Positions 7,028 to 17,613 of a stretch of DNA of 64,000 nucleotides are shown piece by piece. The notes below the pieces were generated by a model that was not told the origin of the DNA, made no database searches, and saw only the letters and a list, made by a program, of their open reading frames with translations. Positions within the stretch are counted from its first letter, which is position 1, and every line of letters begins with the position of its first letter. The position numbers and the translations under genes are program-made. This stretch comes from Streptococcus sp. D7B5 (lineage in GTDB: Bacteria; Bacillota; Bacilli; Lactobacillales; Streptococcaceae): assembly GCF_029691405.1 (NCBI RefSeq), contig NZ_CP121467.1:1736001-1800000 (forward strand), written 5' to 3'.

Positions 7028-7889
7028 AGTTGAGAAATTGAGTAAGAAAATAAAAGACAAGGAGATCTTGCGGAACATCTCCTTTGAAATCAACGATGGT
7101 GAATGTGTCGCCTTGATCGGACCTAACGGAGCAGGTAAGACGACCTTGATTGATTGCCTCTTGGGCGACAAGTTCGTGAGCTCAGGTCAGATAGCTATTC
7201 AAGGCTTTGCACCAACAGATCCTCGATTAAAGCAGCTTATTTCTATCTTACCTCAAGAAAATACGGTGGTTCAAGACTTGAAAGTGAAAGAACTCTTATC
7301 CTTCTTTCAATCAATCTATCCAAACAGTCTCTCCAATCAAGAAATTGATGATTTGCTGAGATTCTCGGACAAGCAGAAAAATCAGCTCGCGGGCAAGCTA
7401 TCTGGTGGGCAAAAACGTTTGTTCTCTTTTGTGTTGGCACTAATAGGTCGTCCGAAAATTCTATTTTTAGACGAACCAACTGCTGCCATGGATACCTCGA
7501 CACGTCAGCATTTTTGGGAAATTGTCAATCAGTTAAAGAAAAATGGTGCCACCATTGTCTACTCTTCTCACTATATCGAAGAGGTAGAACATACGGCTGA
7601 CCGCATTTTGGTACTCCACAAGGGAGAATTGATTCGCGATACGACACCTTATGCCATGCGTGGTGAAGAACAAGAAAAACATTTTACGGTACCACTAACT
7701 TATCAGGAAGTTATCAGCACTTTGGACCAGATTCAAGAGCTTGAAATCAAGCAAAATGCTCTTTCCTTCACAACCAAAGAAGCCAGCCAGGTATGGAAAG
7801 TCTTGCAAGAAAAGGGCTGCACGATCGAAGAAATTGAAGTTCGCAATCGAACTCTCTTAGACAGTATCTTCGAAACGACTCAAGATTAA
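7014..7889 (+). CDS. ABC transporter ATP-binding protein
   Basis: A 291-residue ATPase of the drug/antibiotic-export type. Walker A GPNGAGKT is at 36-43, the Q-loop follows as ILPQENTVV, the signature is KLSGGQKR, Walker B is ILFLDEPTAAMD and the H-loop is YSSHYIEE. A roughly 85-residue C-terminal extension of unknown role follows. The next gene supplies the membrane domain, and a histidine kinase and response regulator complete the operon. Gene order matches the pneumococcal TCS11 locus as I recall it (SP_2003 to SP_2000), which has been linked to the response to cell-wall antibiotics. Orthology was not computed. Confidence 0.9.
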   Translation: MTVIKVEKLSKKIKDKEILRNISFEINDGECVALIGPNGAGKTTLIDCLLGDKFVSSGQIAIQGFAPTDPRLKQLISILPQENTVVQDLKVKELLSFFQSIYPNSLSNQEIDDLLRFSDKQKNQLAGKLSGGQKRLFSFVLALIGRPKILFLDEPTAAMDTSTRQHFWEIVNQLKKNGATIVYSSHYIEEVEHTADRILVLHKGELIRDTTPYAMRGEEQEKHFTVPLTYQEVISTLDQIQELEIKQNALSFTTKEASQVWKVLQEKGCTIEEIEVRNRTLLDSIFETTQD

Positions 7890-7901
7890 AGGAGATTGAC
7901 G

Positions 7902-8636
7902 ATGAAAAATATGACAAGTCTCATGAAAGTAGAAATCATTCTGATGAAACGGCAAGCCATCTACTACTTGCTATCCATCGGACTTCCAAGTGTGTTTTAC
8001 CTTATCTTTTCTGGTATGATGTCAGGGTCAGATATTCCAGAAATTGCTCTTCAAGCCTATCTTTTTGCCATGACGCTCTTTAGTATCATGTCAAGTGCTT
8101 TTTTCAGTATCCCAAGCACACTCGAGTCTGATAAGACAAACAACTGGCAAAAATTGATTCAACATTCTCCCGTATCTATGGTAGAATATTATGTATCAAA
8201 ACTGTTCAGCACTCTGCTAACTTTCTTGTTATCAGTTATAGTTGTCTTTTCGGTTGGTCATTTTGTCCGTGGAGTGACTCTGCCTTGGCTTGATTGGTTG
8301 GTAATCGGAGTTATGTTACTGGTTGGAAGCGTGGTCTTTATCAGTATGGGGGTCTTGGTGAGCTTGCTTCCTAGTGCTCAATTGATGACGGTTGTTGGAA
8401 ATATTGCCTATATTGCTTTGGCTGTCCTAGGTGGACTGTGGTTCCCCTTGGATTCCTTCCCAGAATGGCTCCAATCTATTGGCAAACTGACCCCAACCTA
8501 TCAACTGATGCAGGTTGTTTCTACTTATTTGGAGCATCACGAGTTTAACATTCTTGCTGCCTTGGTTGTGCTAGGCTATACAGTTTTCTTTGGTGTACTG
8601 GTCATTCAACTGAAAAAACGGATTGAGGTAAAATAA
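7902..8636 (+). CDS. ABC-2 type transporter permease
   Basis: A 244-residue protein with about six hydrophobic segments and the ABC-2 layout: a basic N-terminus, then helices near residues 22-40, 53-74, 100-123, 131-155, 163-185 and 214-236. The LGGLWFPLDSFPEWLQSIGKLTPTYQLMQ segment is typical of ABC-2 permeases. The ATG at 7902 is preferred over the upstream TTG because AGGAG ends seven bases before it. It forms the exporter with the ATPase encoded upstream. The substrate is unknown. Confidence 0.88.
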   Translation: MKNMTSLMKVEIILMKRQAIYYLLSIGLPSVFYLIFSGMMSGSDIPEIALQAYLFAMTLFSIMSSAFFSIPSTLESDKTNNWQKLIQHSPVSMVEYYVSKLFSTLLTFLLSVIVVFSVGHFVRGVTLPWLDWLVIGVMLLVGSVVFISMGVLVSLLPSAQLMTVVGNIAYIALAVLGGLWFPLDSFPEWLQSIGKLTPTYQLMQVVSTYLEHHEFNILAALVVLGYTVFFGVLVIQLKKRIEVK

Positions 8637-8640
8637 ATCT

Positions 8641-10339
<1,699 letters not shown>

Positions 10340-10395
10340 TAAGAAGGGTTAAAAAATTCCGAAATGACAACTTGAATCAAAGGAAAACCATACTA

Positions 10396-10424
10396 GAAAG
10401 GAGGAGGCAAATTGTCTCCTTTTC
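10396..10424 (+). terminator. Probable terminator of the two-component operon
   Basis: GAAAGGAG (10396-10403) faces CTCCTTTTC (10416-10424) across a 12-base loop. The stem is short and the T-run brief, so this is a moderate call. Confidence 0.5.
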
Positions 10425-10491
10425 TGGTTTAGAAAAGCGGTGAAAGCTAGTGTCAAAGAGTTAAAAGATCAGAATAAAAATGAAAAATATC
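10425..10491. other. Non-coding stretch before the rpsL promoter
   Basis: Part of the 318-base gap between the response regulator gene and rpsL (10340-10657). This AT-rich section shows no ORF, hairpin or repeat that I can support. The rest of the gap is accounted for by a terminator, a promoter and the structured rpsL leader. Confidence 0.5.
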
Positions 10492-10521
10492 TTGACAATG
10501 AAGGAAAAATTGTGTTACAAT
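10492..10521 (+). promoter_or_regulatory. Promoter of rpsL-rpsG
   Basis: Consensus TTGACA (10492-10497), 18 bases, TACAAT (10516-10521). It is a strong promoter as expected for ribosomal protein genes, and predicts a 5' leader of about 130 nt. Confidence 0.8.
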
Positions 10522-10529
10522 AATAGACG

Positions 10530-10593
10530 GTACTTTTTACTTTTGGTCTCTCAAAAGTGTACAGGGACGTGCTGACAAATGTTGCAAAAGTAC
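10530..10593 (+). promoter_or_regulatory. Structured leader of rpsL with alternative pairings
   Basis: ACTTTTG (10539-10545) can pair with CAAAAGT at 10552-10558 as a local hairpin, or with the second copy CAAAAGT at 10585-10591. GTACTTTT (10530-10537) pairs with AAAAGTAC (10586-10593) enclosing the first hairpin. The mutually exclusive pairings suggest a regulatory leader, possibly ribosomal-protein autoregulation. No known leader motif was identified. Confidence 0.4.
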
Positions 10594-10657
10594 ACACAGA
10601 TGGTAGCTGTCACCAAGTGTATCATCACCAAAAATAAAAAAACACAGGAGAATGTAG

Positions 10658-11071
10658 ATGCCTACAATTAACCAATTGGTTCGCAAACCGCGTAAATCAA
10701 AAGTAGAAAAATCTAAATCACCAGCTTTGAACGTTGGTTACAACAGTCACAAAAAAGTTCAAACAAACGTTTCTTCACCACAAAAACGTGGTGTTGCAAC
10801 TCGTGTGGGAACAATGACACCTAAAAAACCTAACTCTGCCCTTCGTAAATTCGCTCGTGTACGTTTGAGCAACCTTATCGAAGTTACTGCCTACATCCCA
10901 GGTATCGGACACAACTTGCAAGAGCACAGCGTGGTGCTTCTTCGTGGTGGACGTGTAAAAGACCTTCCAGGGGTACGTTACCATATCGTCCGTGGTGCAC
11001 TTGATACTGCAGGTGTTAACGATCGTAAACAAGGCCGTTCTAAATACGGTACTAAACGTCCAAAAGCATAA
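10658..11071 (+). CDS. rpsL: Small ribosomal subunit protein uS12
   Basis: A 137-residue uS12 with the invariant N-terminus [13 protein letters not shown] and the decoding-site loop [11 protein letters not shown]. The residue corresponding to the classical streptomycin-resistance position is the sensitive Lys (K56 here), as is the second loop [12 protein letters not shown], so no resistance substitution is visible. AGGAG precedes the ATG. rpsG follows after 19 bases in the same transcript. Confidence 0.98.
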   Translation: MPTINQLVRKPRKSKVEKSKSPALNVGYNSHKKVQTNVSSPQKRGVATRVGTMTPKKPNSALRKFARVRLSNLIEVTAYIPGIGHNLQEHSVVLLRGGRVKDLPGVRYHIVRGALDTAGVNDRKQGRSKYGTKRPKA

Positions 11072-11090
11072 GGAAAGGGGATAAAGAGAA

Positions 11091-11561
11091 ATGAGTCGTA
11101 AAAATAGAGCTCCAAAGCGTGACGTATTGCCAGATCCGCTTTACAATTCACAACTAGTTACTCGTCTTATCAACCGCGTTATGCTTGATGGTAAACGTGG
11201 TACAGCTGCTTCAATCGTTTACGGTGCTTTTGAGCAAATCAAAGAAGCTACTGGAAACGATGCACTTGAAGTATTTGAAACAGCTATGGAAAACATCATG
11301 CCTGTACTTGAAGTACGTGCACGTCGTGTTGGTGGATCTAACTACCAAGTCCCAGTTGAAGTTCGTCCAGAACGTCGTACAACACTTGGACTTCGTTGGT
11401 TGGTAACAATCGCTCGCCTTCGTGGTGAACACACAATGCAAGACCGTCTTGCAAAAGAAATCTTGGATGCTGCTAACAACACTGGTGCAGCTGTTAAGAA
11501 ACGTGAAGACACTCACCGTATGGCTGAAGCTAACCGTGCCTTCGCACACTTCCGTTGGTAA
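11091..11561 (+). CDS. rpsG: Small ribosomal subunit protein uS7
   Basis: A 156-residue uS7, full family length, starting [20 protein letters not shown] and containing the conserved [18 protein letters not shown] and [15 protein letters not shown] segments. It nucleates assembly of the 30S head by binding the 3' domain of 16S rRNA. It is co-transcribed with rpsL. A 287-base gap with repeats, a terminator and a promoter separates it from fusA. Confidence 0.98.
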
Positions 11562-11651
11562 GAATAAGATACTAAGGGCGTTAAAAAAGCGACTGAAAAT
11601 TAGGAAGCTTGACGCAGAATCAAAGATTCTAGGAAAGCTTATCTATTTTCC

Positions 11652-11717
11652 GAGCTTTTAGCCCGAGTTCAATTGAGTTCGAATCAGTTAACTTGAGCTT
11701 TTAGCCCGAGTTCAATT
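11652..11717 (+). repeat. 23-bp perfect direct repeat in the rpsG-fusA spacer
   Basis: A 23-bp unit beginning GAGCTTTTAGCCCGAGTT occurs at 11652-11674 and again at 11695-11717 (43-bp period). Upstream, AGAATC-AAA-GATTCT forms a small hairpin flanked by AAGCTT on both sides. The spacer has no ORF with coding character. Function unknown; slipped duplication or a regulatory RNA element are both possible. Confidence 0.7.
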
Positions 11718-11765
11718 CAACTTGTCTACAAGTTGAAACCAACAAAAACAAGATAAACATTGAGA

Positions 11766-11793
11766 ACGGGTAGGTCCTGCCTATCCGTTTTTA
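11766..11793 (+). terminator. Terminator of rpsL-rpsG
   Basis: ACGGGTAGG (11766-11774) pairs with CCTATCCGT (11780-11788) with one G-U pair around loop TCCTG, followed by TTTT. Confidence 0.85.
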
Positions 11794-11802
11794 TTAAAAT
11801 CG

Positions 11803-11811
11803 TGTTATAAT
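11803..11811 (+). promoter_or_regulatory. Extended -10 promoter of fusA
   Basis: TGTTATAAT: a TGn motif followed by perfect TATAAT (11806-11811). The -35 region falls in the terminator 3' arm and T-run and has no good match, so the extended -10 probably carries the promoter. Confidence 0.6.
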
Positions 11812-11848
11812 AGAATAGAAATTAAAATAAATAGGAGAAACAAACCTC

Positions 11849-13930
11849 ATGGCACGCGAATTTTCACTTGAAAAAACTCGTAATATCGGTATCATGGCTC
11901 ACGTCGATGCCGGTAAAACAACAACTACTGAGCGTATTCTTTACTACACTGGTAAAATCCACAAAATTGGTGAAACTCACGAAGGTGCGTCACAAATGGA
12001 CTGGATGGAGCAAGAGCAAGAACGTGGTATCACTATCACATCTGCTGCGACAACAGCTCAATGGAACAACCACCGCGTAAACATCATTGACACACCAGGA
12101 CACGTGGACTTCACTATCGAAGTACAACGTTCTCTTCGTGTATTGGACGGTGCGGTTACTGTTCTTGACTCACAATCAGGTGTTGAGCCTCAAACTGAAA
12201 CAGTTTGGCGTCAAGCAACTGAGTACGGAGTTCCACGTATCGTATTTGCTAACAAAATGGATAAAATCGGTGCTGACTTCCTTTACTCAGTAAGCACACT
12301 TCACGACCGTCTTCAAGCAAACGCACACCCAATCCAATTGCCAATCGGTGCTGAAGATGACTTCCGTGGTATCATCGACTTGATCAAGATGAAAGCTGAA
12401 ATCTATACTAACGACCTTGGTACAGATATCCTTGAAGAAGACATCCCAGCTGAATACCTTGACCAAGCTCAAGAATACCGTGAAAAATTGGTTGAAGCAG
12501 TTGCTGAAACTGATGAAGACTTGATGATGAAATACCTTGAAGGTGAAGAAATCACTAACGAAGAATTGAAAGCTGCTATCCGTAAAGCAACTATCAACGT
12601 TGAATTCTTCCCAGTATTGTGTGGTTCTGCCTTCAAGAACAAAGGTGTTCAATTGATGCTTGATGCGGTTATTGACTACCTTCCAAGCCCACTTGATATC
12701 CCAGCAATCAAAGGTATCAACCCAGATACAGATGAAGAAGAAACTCGTCCAGCATCTGACGAAGAGCCATTTGCAGCTCTTGCCTTCAAGATCATGACTG
12801 ACCCATTCGTAGGTCGTTTGACATTCTTCCGTGTATACTCAGGTGTTCTCCAATCAGGTTCATACGTATTGAACACATCTAAAGGTAAACGTGAACGTAT
12901 CGGACGTATCCTTCAAATGCACGCTAACAGCCGTCAAGAAATTGACACTGTTTACTCAGGTGATATCGCTGCTGCCGTTGGTTTGAAAGATACTACAACT
13001 GGTGACTCATTGACAGATGAAAAAGCTAAAATCATCCTTGAGTCAATCAACGTTCCAGAACCAGTTATCCAATTGATGGTTGAGCCAAAATCTAAAGCTG
13101 ACCAAGACAAGATGGGTATCGCCCTTCAAAAATTGGCTGAAGAAGATCCAACATTCCGCGTTGAAACAAACGTTGAAACTGGTGAAACAGTTATCTCTGG
13201 TATGGGTGAGCTTCACCTTGATGTCCTTGTTGACCGTATGCGTCGTGAGTTCAAAGTGGAAGCGAACGTAGGTGCTCCTCAAGTATCTTACCGTGAAACA
13301 TTCCGCGCTTCTACTCAAGCACGTGGATTCTTCAAACGTCAGTCTGGTGGTAAAGGTCAATTCGGTGATGTATGGATTGAATTTACTCCAAACGAAGAAG
13401 GTAAAGGATTCGAATTCGAAAACGCAATCGTCGGTGGTGTGGTTCCTCGTGAATTTATCCCAGCGGTTGAAAAAGGTTTGGTAGAATCTATGGCTAATGG
13501 TGTTCTTGCAGGTTACCCAATGGTTGACGTTAAAGCTAAGCTTTACGATGGTTCATACCACGATGTCGACTCATCTGAAACTGCCTTCAAGATCGCGGCT
13601 TCACTTGCCCTTAAAGAAGCTGCTAAATCAGCACAACCAGCTATCCTTGAACCAATGATGCTTGTAACCATCACTGTTCCAGAAGAAAACCTTGGTGATG
13701 TTATGGGTCACGTAACTGCTCGTCGTGGACGTGTAGATGGTATGGAAGCTCACGGTAACAGCCAAATCGTTCGTGCTTACGTTCCACTTGCTGAAATGTT
13801 CGGTTACGCAACAGTTCTTCGTTCTGCATCTCAAGGACGTGGTACATTCATGATGGTATTTGACCACTACGAAGATGTACCTAAGTCAGTACAAGAAGAA
13901 ATCATTAAGAAAAACAAAGGTGAAGACTAA
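11849..13930 (+). CDS. fusA: Translation elongation factor G
   Basis: A 693-residue EF-G. G1 loop AHVDAGKT is at residues 17-24, the switch II region DTPGHVDF and the G4 motif NKMDK follow. Domain IV carries the [15 protein letters not shown] region and the tip [17 protein letters not shown]. It catalyses ribosomal translocation and, with RRF, ribosome recycling. The codon choice is strongly biased, as expected of a highly expressed gene. It has its own promoter and terminator rather than read-through only from rpsG. Confidence 0.98.
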   Translation: MAREFSLEKTRNIGIMAHVDAGKTTTTERILYYTGKIHKIGETHEGASQMDWMEQEQERGITITSAATTAQWNNHRVNIIDTPGHVDFTIEVQRSLRVLDGAVTVLDSQSGVEPQTETVWRQATEYGVPRIVFANKMDKIGADFLYSVSTLHDRLQANAHPIQLPIGAEDDFRGIIDLIKMKAEIYTNDLGTDILEEDIPAEYLDQAQEYREKLVEAVAETDEDLMMKYLEGEEITNEELKAAIRKATINVEFFPVLCGSAFKNKGVQLMLDAVIDYLPSPLDIPAIKGINPDTDEEETRPASDEEPFAALAFKIMTDPFVGRLTFFRVYSGVLQSGSYVLNTSKGKRERIGRILQMHANSRQEIDTVYSGDIAAAVGLKDTTTGDSLTDEKAKIILESINVPEPVIQLMVEPKSKADQDKMGIALQKLAEEDPTFRVETNVETGETVISGMGELHLDVLVDRMRREFKVEANVGAPQVSYRETFRASTQARGFFKRQSGGKGQFGDVWIEFTPNEEGKGFEFENAIVGGVVPREFIPAVEKGLVESMANGVLAGYPMVDVKAKLYDGSYHDVDSSETAFKIAASLALKEAAKSAQPAILEPMMLVTITVPEENLGDVMGHVTARRGRVDGMEAHGNSQIVRAYVPLAEMFGYATVLRSASQGRGTFMMVFDHYEDVPKSVQEEIIKKNKGED

Positions 13931-13946
13931 TCAGTCCTCACTCTAG

Positions 13947-13975
13947 AAGGAAGTCACTTAGTGGCTTCCTTTTTT
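13947..13975 (+). terminator. Terminator of fusA
   Basis: AAGGAAGTCAC (13947-13957) pairs with GTGGCTTCCTT (13961-13971) with one T-G pair and loop TTA, followed by a T-run. Confidence 0.9.
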
Positions 13976-13976
13976 G

Positions 13977-14157
13977 TCTTTAACTATTCATTTTTGCTGA
14001 ATATAGTATACGAATTTGATCGCTAATTGAGAAAAATACTAACTTTATCCAGAAAGAAAATATTCTAATTTGATAAATTAAAGTAAATAAAGGTTCCTAA
14101 TTCCGTAGAAAAGTTAATAAAAATGAGGAAAAGATTCATAAATACACTTTTAGATAG
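13977..14157. other. AT-rich non-coding spacer between fusA and ilvB
   Basis: Very AT-rich. I see no ORF, T-box, strong hairpin or repeat here. It leads into the CodY box and promoter of the ilv operon. Confidence 0.5.
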
Positions 14158-14172
14158 AAAATTCAGAAAATT
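14158..14172 (+). promoter_or_regulatory. CodY box upstream of ilvB
   Basis: AAAATTCAGAAAATT matches the CodY consensus AATTTTCWGAAAATT at 13 of 15 positions. A weaker partial match (about 11 of 15) lies at 14189-14203 over the promoter spacer. CodY repression of branched-chain amino acid synthesis by BCAA and GTP status is well established in streptococci and lactococci. Confidence 0.75.
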
Positions 14173-14184
14173 GACTCTTTTGCC

Positions 14185-14212
14185 TTGAAAATTTTTGAAA
14201 AAATGGTATGAT
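14185..14212 (+). promoter_or_regulatory. Promoter of the ilvBN(C) operon
   Basis: TTGAAA (14185-14190), 16 bases, TATGAT (14207-14212) preceded by TGG as an extended -10. The CodY box lies 13 bp upstream of the -35. Confidence 0.65.
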
Positions 14213-14252
14213 AGTAACAAGCTATTTTTTTAAGAGAAGAGAAAGGGGAACA

Positions 14253-15953
14253 ATGGAGAAAATCAGTTTAGAATCTCCTAAGACGGGGTCGGACCTAGTT
14301 TTGGAAACACTTCGGGACTTAGGGATTGATACCATTTTTGGTTATCCTGGTGGTGCAGTCTTACCTTTGTATGATGCGATATACAATTTTAAAGGTATTC
14401 GCCACATCTTAGGACGCCATGAGCAAGGTTGTTTGCACGAAGCTGAAGGATATGCCAAATCAACTGGAAAGTTGGGCGTTGCCGTCGTCACGAGTGGGCC
14501 GGGAGCAACAAATGCCATTACAGGGATTGCAGATGCCATGAGCGATAGCGTTCCCCTTTTGGTCTTTACAGGTCAGGTTGCGCGAGCTGGGATTGGGAAA
14601 GATGCCTTTCAAGAAGCAGACATCGTGGGGATTACCATGCCCATTACCAAGTACAATTACCAAGTCCGTGAGACAGCAGATATTCCCCGTATCATTACGG
14701 AAGCTGTCCATATCGCAACGACAGGTCGACCAGGTCCAGTTGTGATTGACTTACCAAAGGATGTATCAGCTCTAGAGACAGATTTCATCTATTCGCCAGA
14801 AGTTAATTTACCAAGTTACCAACCGACGCTTGATCCGAATGACATGCAAATCAAGAAAATCTTGAAGCAATTGTCAAAAGCCAAGAAACCTGTTTTGTTA
14901 GCAGGTGGTGGTATCAGCTATGCGGAAGCTTCTAAGGAACTCAATGAATTTGCTGAACGTTATCAAATTCCAGTAGTCACTAGTCTTTTGGGGCAAGGCA
15001 CCATTGCAACGAGTCATCCGCTCTTCCTAGGAATGGGAGGCATGCACGGTTCTTTCGCGGCCAACATTGCAATGACGGAAGCGGACTTTATGATTAGTAT
15101 TGGTTGCCGTTTCGATGACCGATTGACGGGGAATCCTAAGACCTTTGCGAAGAATGCTAAGGTTGCCCATATCGACATTGACCCAGCTGAGATTGGTAAG
15201 ATTATCAGTGCAGATATTCCTGTAGTGGGGGATGCTAAGAAAGCCTTGCAGATGCTACTGGCAGAACCAACTGTTCATAACAATACTGAAAAGTGGATTG
15301 AAAAAGTCACCAAGGACAAGAATCGAGTTCGTTCTTATGATAAGAAAGAACGTGTGGTTCAGCCTCAGGCCGTTATTGAACGCATCGGTGAGTTGACGAA
15401 TGGAGATGCCATTGTTGTCACAGACGTCGGACAACACCAAATGTGGACAGCTCAGTATTATCCTTACCAAAATGAGCGTCAGTTAGTCACTTCAGGTGGT
15501 TTGGGTACCATGGGGTTCGGAGTTCCTGCAGCTATCGGAGCCAAGATTGCCAATCCAGAAAAAGAAGTTATCCTTTTTGTCGGTGATGGTGGCTTCCAAA
15601 TGACCAACCAAGAGCTAGCAATCTTAAACATCTACAAGGTGCCGATTAAGGTTGTCATGTTGAATAACCACTCACTAGGAATGGTTCGTCAGTGGCAGGA
15701 ATCCTTCTATGAGGGAAGAACTTCCGAGTCAGTCTTTGATACACTTCCTGACTTCCAGCTGATGGCACAGGCTTACGGTATTAAAAATTATAAATTTGAC
15801 AATCCAGAAACTATAGAAAAAGATCTAGAAGTCATTCTGGAGGATGTGCCCATGTTTATCGAGGTGGATATTTCTCGTAAGGAACAGGTCTTACCGATGG
15901 TACCAGCTGGTAAGAGCAATCATGAGATGTTGGGGGTGAAGTTCCATGCGTAG
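14253..15953 (+). CDS. ilvB: Acetolactate synthase large (catalytic) subunit
   Basis: A 566-residue ThDP enzyme: the N-terminal catalytic motif FGYPGGAVLPLYDAI with the activating Glu in RHEQG, a central FAD-type domain, and the C-terminal ThDP signature GDGGFQMTNQELAILNIYKVPIKVVMLNN. It condenses pyruvate with pyruvate or 2-oxobutyrate, the first common step of Val/Leu/Ile synthesis. The ATG at 14253, ten codons of leader-like sequence downstream of the promoter, was chosen because AAAGGGG sits just upstream; the longer frame from 14208 begins inside the -10. Confidence 0.96.
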   Translation: MEKISLESPKTGSDLVLETLRDLGIDTIFGYPGGAVLPLYDAIYNFKGIRHILGRHEQGCLHEAEGYAKSTGKLGVAVVTSGPGATNAITGIADAMSDSVPLLVFTGQVARAGIGKDAFQEADIVGITMPITKYNYQVRETADIPRIITEAVHIATTGRPGPVVIDLPKDVSALETDFIYSPEVNLPSYQPTLDPNDMQIKKILKQLSKAKKPVLLAGGGISYAEASKELNEFAERYQIPVVTSLLGQGTIATSHPLFLGMGGMHGSFAANIAMTEADFMISIGCRFDDRLTGNPKTFAKNAKVAHIDIDPAEIGKIISADIPVVGDAKKALQMLLAEPTVHNNTEKWIEKVTKDKNRVRSYDKKERVVQPQAVIERIGELTNGDAIVVTDVGQHQMWTAQYYPYQNERQLVTSGGLGTMGFGVPAAIGAKIANPEKEVILFVGDGGFQMTNQELAILNIYKVPIKVVMLNNHSLGMVRQWQESFYEGRTSESVFDTLPDFQLMAQAYGIKNYKFDNPETIEKDLEVILEDVPMFIEVDISRKEQVLPMVPAGKSNHEMLGVKFHA

Positions 15954-16422
15954 AATGTTAACAGCTAGATTGCAAAACCGTTCAGGAGTTTTGAATCGTT
16001 TTACAGGTGTCCTTTCTCGTCGTCAAGTCAATATTGAGAGTATCTCAGTTGGTGCGACAGAGAACCCCAATGTATCTCGCATCACCATCATTATTGATGT
16101 AGCATCTCATGATGAAGTAGAGCAAATCATTAAACAGCTCAATCGTCAGATTGATGTGATTCGCATTCGAGATATCACAGATAAACCACACTTGGAAAGA
16201 GAAGTTATCTTGGTAAAAGTATCTGCTCCTGCTGAGAAGCGTGCAGAAATCTTGGCCATTATCCAACCTTTCCGTGCAACGGTAGTAGATGTGGCTCCAA
16301 GCTCAATCACCATCCAGATGACGGGAAATGCTGAAAAGAGTGAAGCTTTATTACGAGTGATTCGACCATATGGTATTAAAAATATCGCTCGTACGGGTGC
16401 AACTGGATTTACCCGCGACTAA
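15946..16422 (+). CDS. ilvN: Acetolactate synthase small (regulatory) subunit
   Basis: A 158-residue protein with an N-terminal ACT domain (LTARLQNRSGVLNRFTGVLSRRQVNIESISVG), the valine-binding module that gives feedback control of IlvB, and the usual C-terminal activation domain (VKVSAPAEKRAEILAIIQPFRATVVDV). It overlaps ilvB by eight bases, indicating translational coupling and a stoichiometric complex. Confidence 0.95.
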   Translation: MRRMLTARLQNRSGVLNRFTGVLSRRQVNIESISVGATENPNVSRITIIIDVASHDEVEQIIKQLNRQIDVIRIRDITDKPHLEREVILVKVSAPAEKRAEILAIIQPFRATVVDVAPSSITIQMTGNAEKSEALLRVIRPYGIKNIARTGATGFTRD

Positions 16423-16447
16423 TACTCTTTGATTTTCAATGAGTATA
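16422..16447 (+). repeat. BOX-A-like hairpin between ilvN and ilvC
   Basis: ATACTC (16422-16427) and GAGTAT (16441-16446) flank a nearly symmetrical TTTGATTTTCAAT. The reverse complement begins TATACTCATTGAAAATC, closely matching the start of pneumococcal boxA (TATACTCAATGAAAATC). It is a lone boxA-like half with no boxB or boxC visible. It has no T-run, so it is a weak terminator at best and may lower expression between ilvN and ilvC. Confidence 0.5.
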
Positions 16448-16481
16448 AAATCCAGCATAAATTTGTTTAACCAGCCTATAA

Positions 16482-17534
<1,053 letters not shown>

Positions 17535-17557
17535 TTCTTGTAAAGAGAGACAGAAGG

Positions 17558-17586
17558 CGAGTTGGGGGTACCTAACTCGTTTTTTA
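17558..17586 (+). terminator. Terminator of ilvC
   Basis: CGAGTTGGG (17558-17566) pairs with CCTAACTCG (17571-17579) with one G-U pair, followed by a T-run. Confidence 0.85.
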
Positions 17587-17613
17587 TCTTGAACAGTATT
17601 TGAGGAGGAGACA

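Noticed and set aside
10658..11071. Streptomycin-resistance allele in rpsL
   Set aside because: The key decoding-site lysine (K56 in [11 protein letters not shown]) is the sensitive residue.
12287..12652. Long antisense frame within fusA
   Set aside because: Strongly biased codon use in fusA generates such frames; the product is Phe/Ser/Cys-rich without family features.
13977..14252. Possible T-box or leader-peptide attenuator before ilvB
   Set aside because: No T-box sequence, no specifier stem, no run of branched-chain codons and no antiterminator; only a CodY box and promoter are supported.
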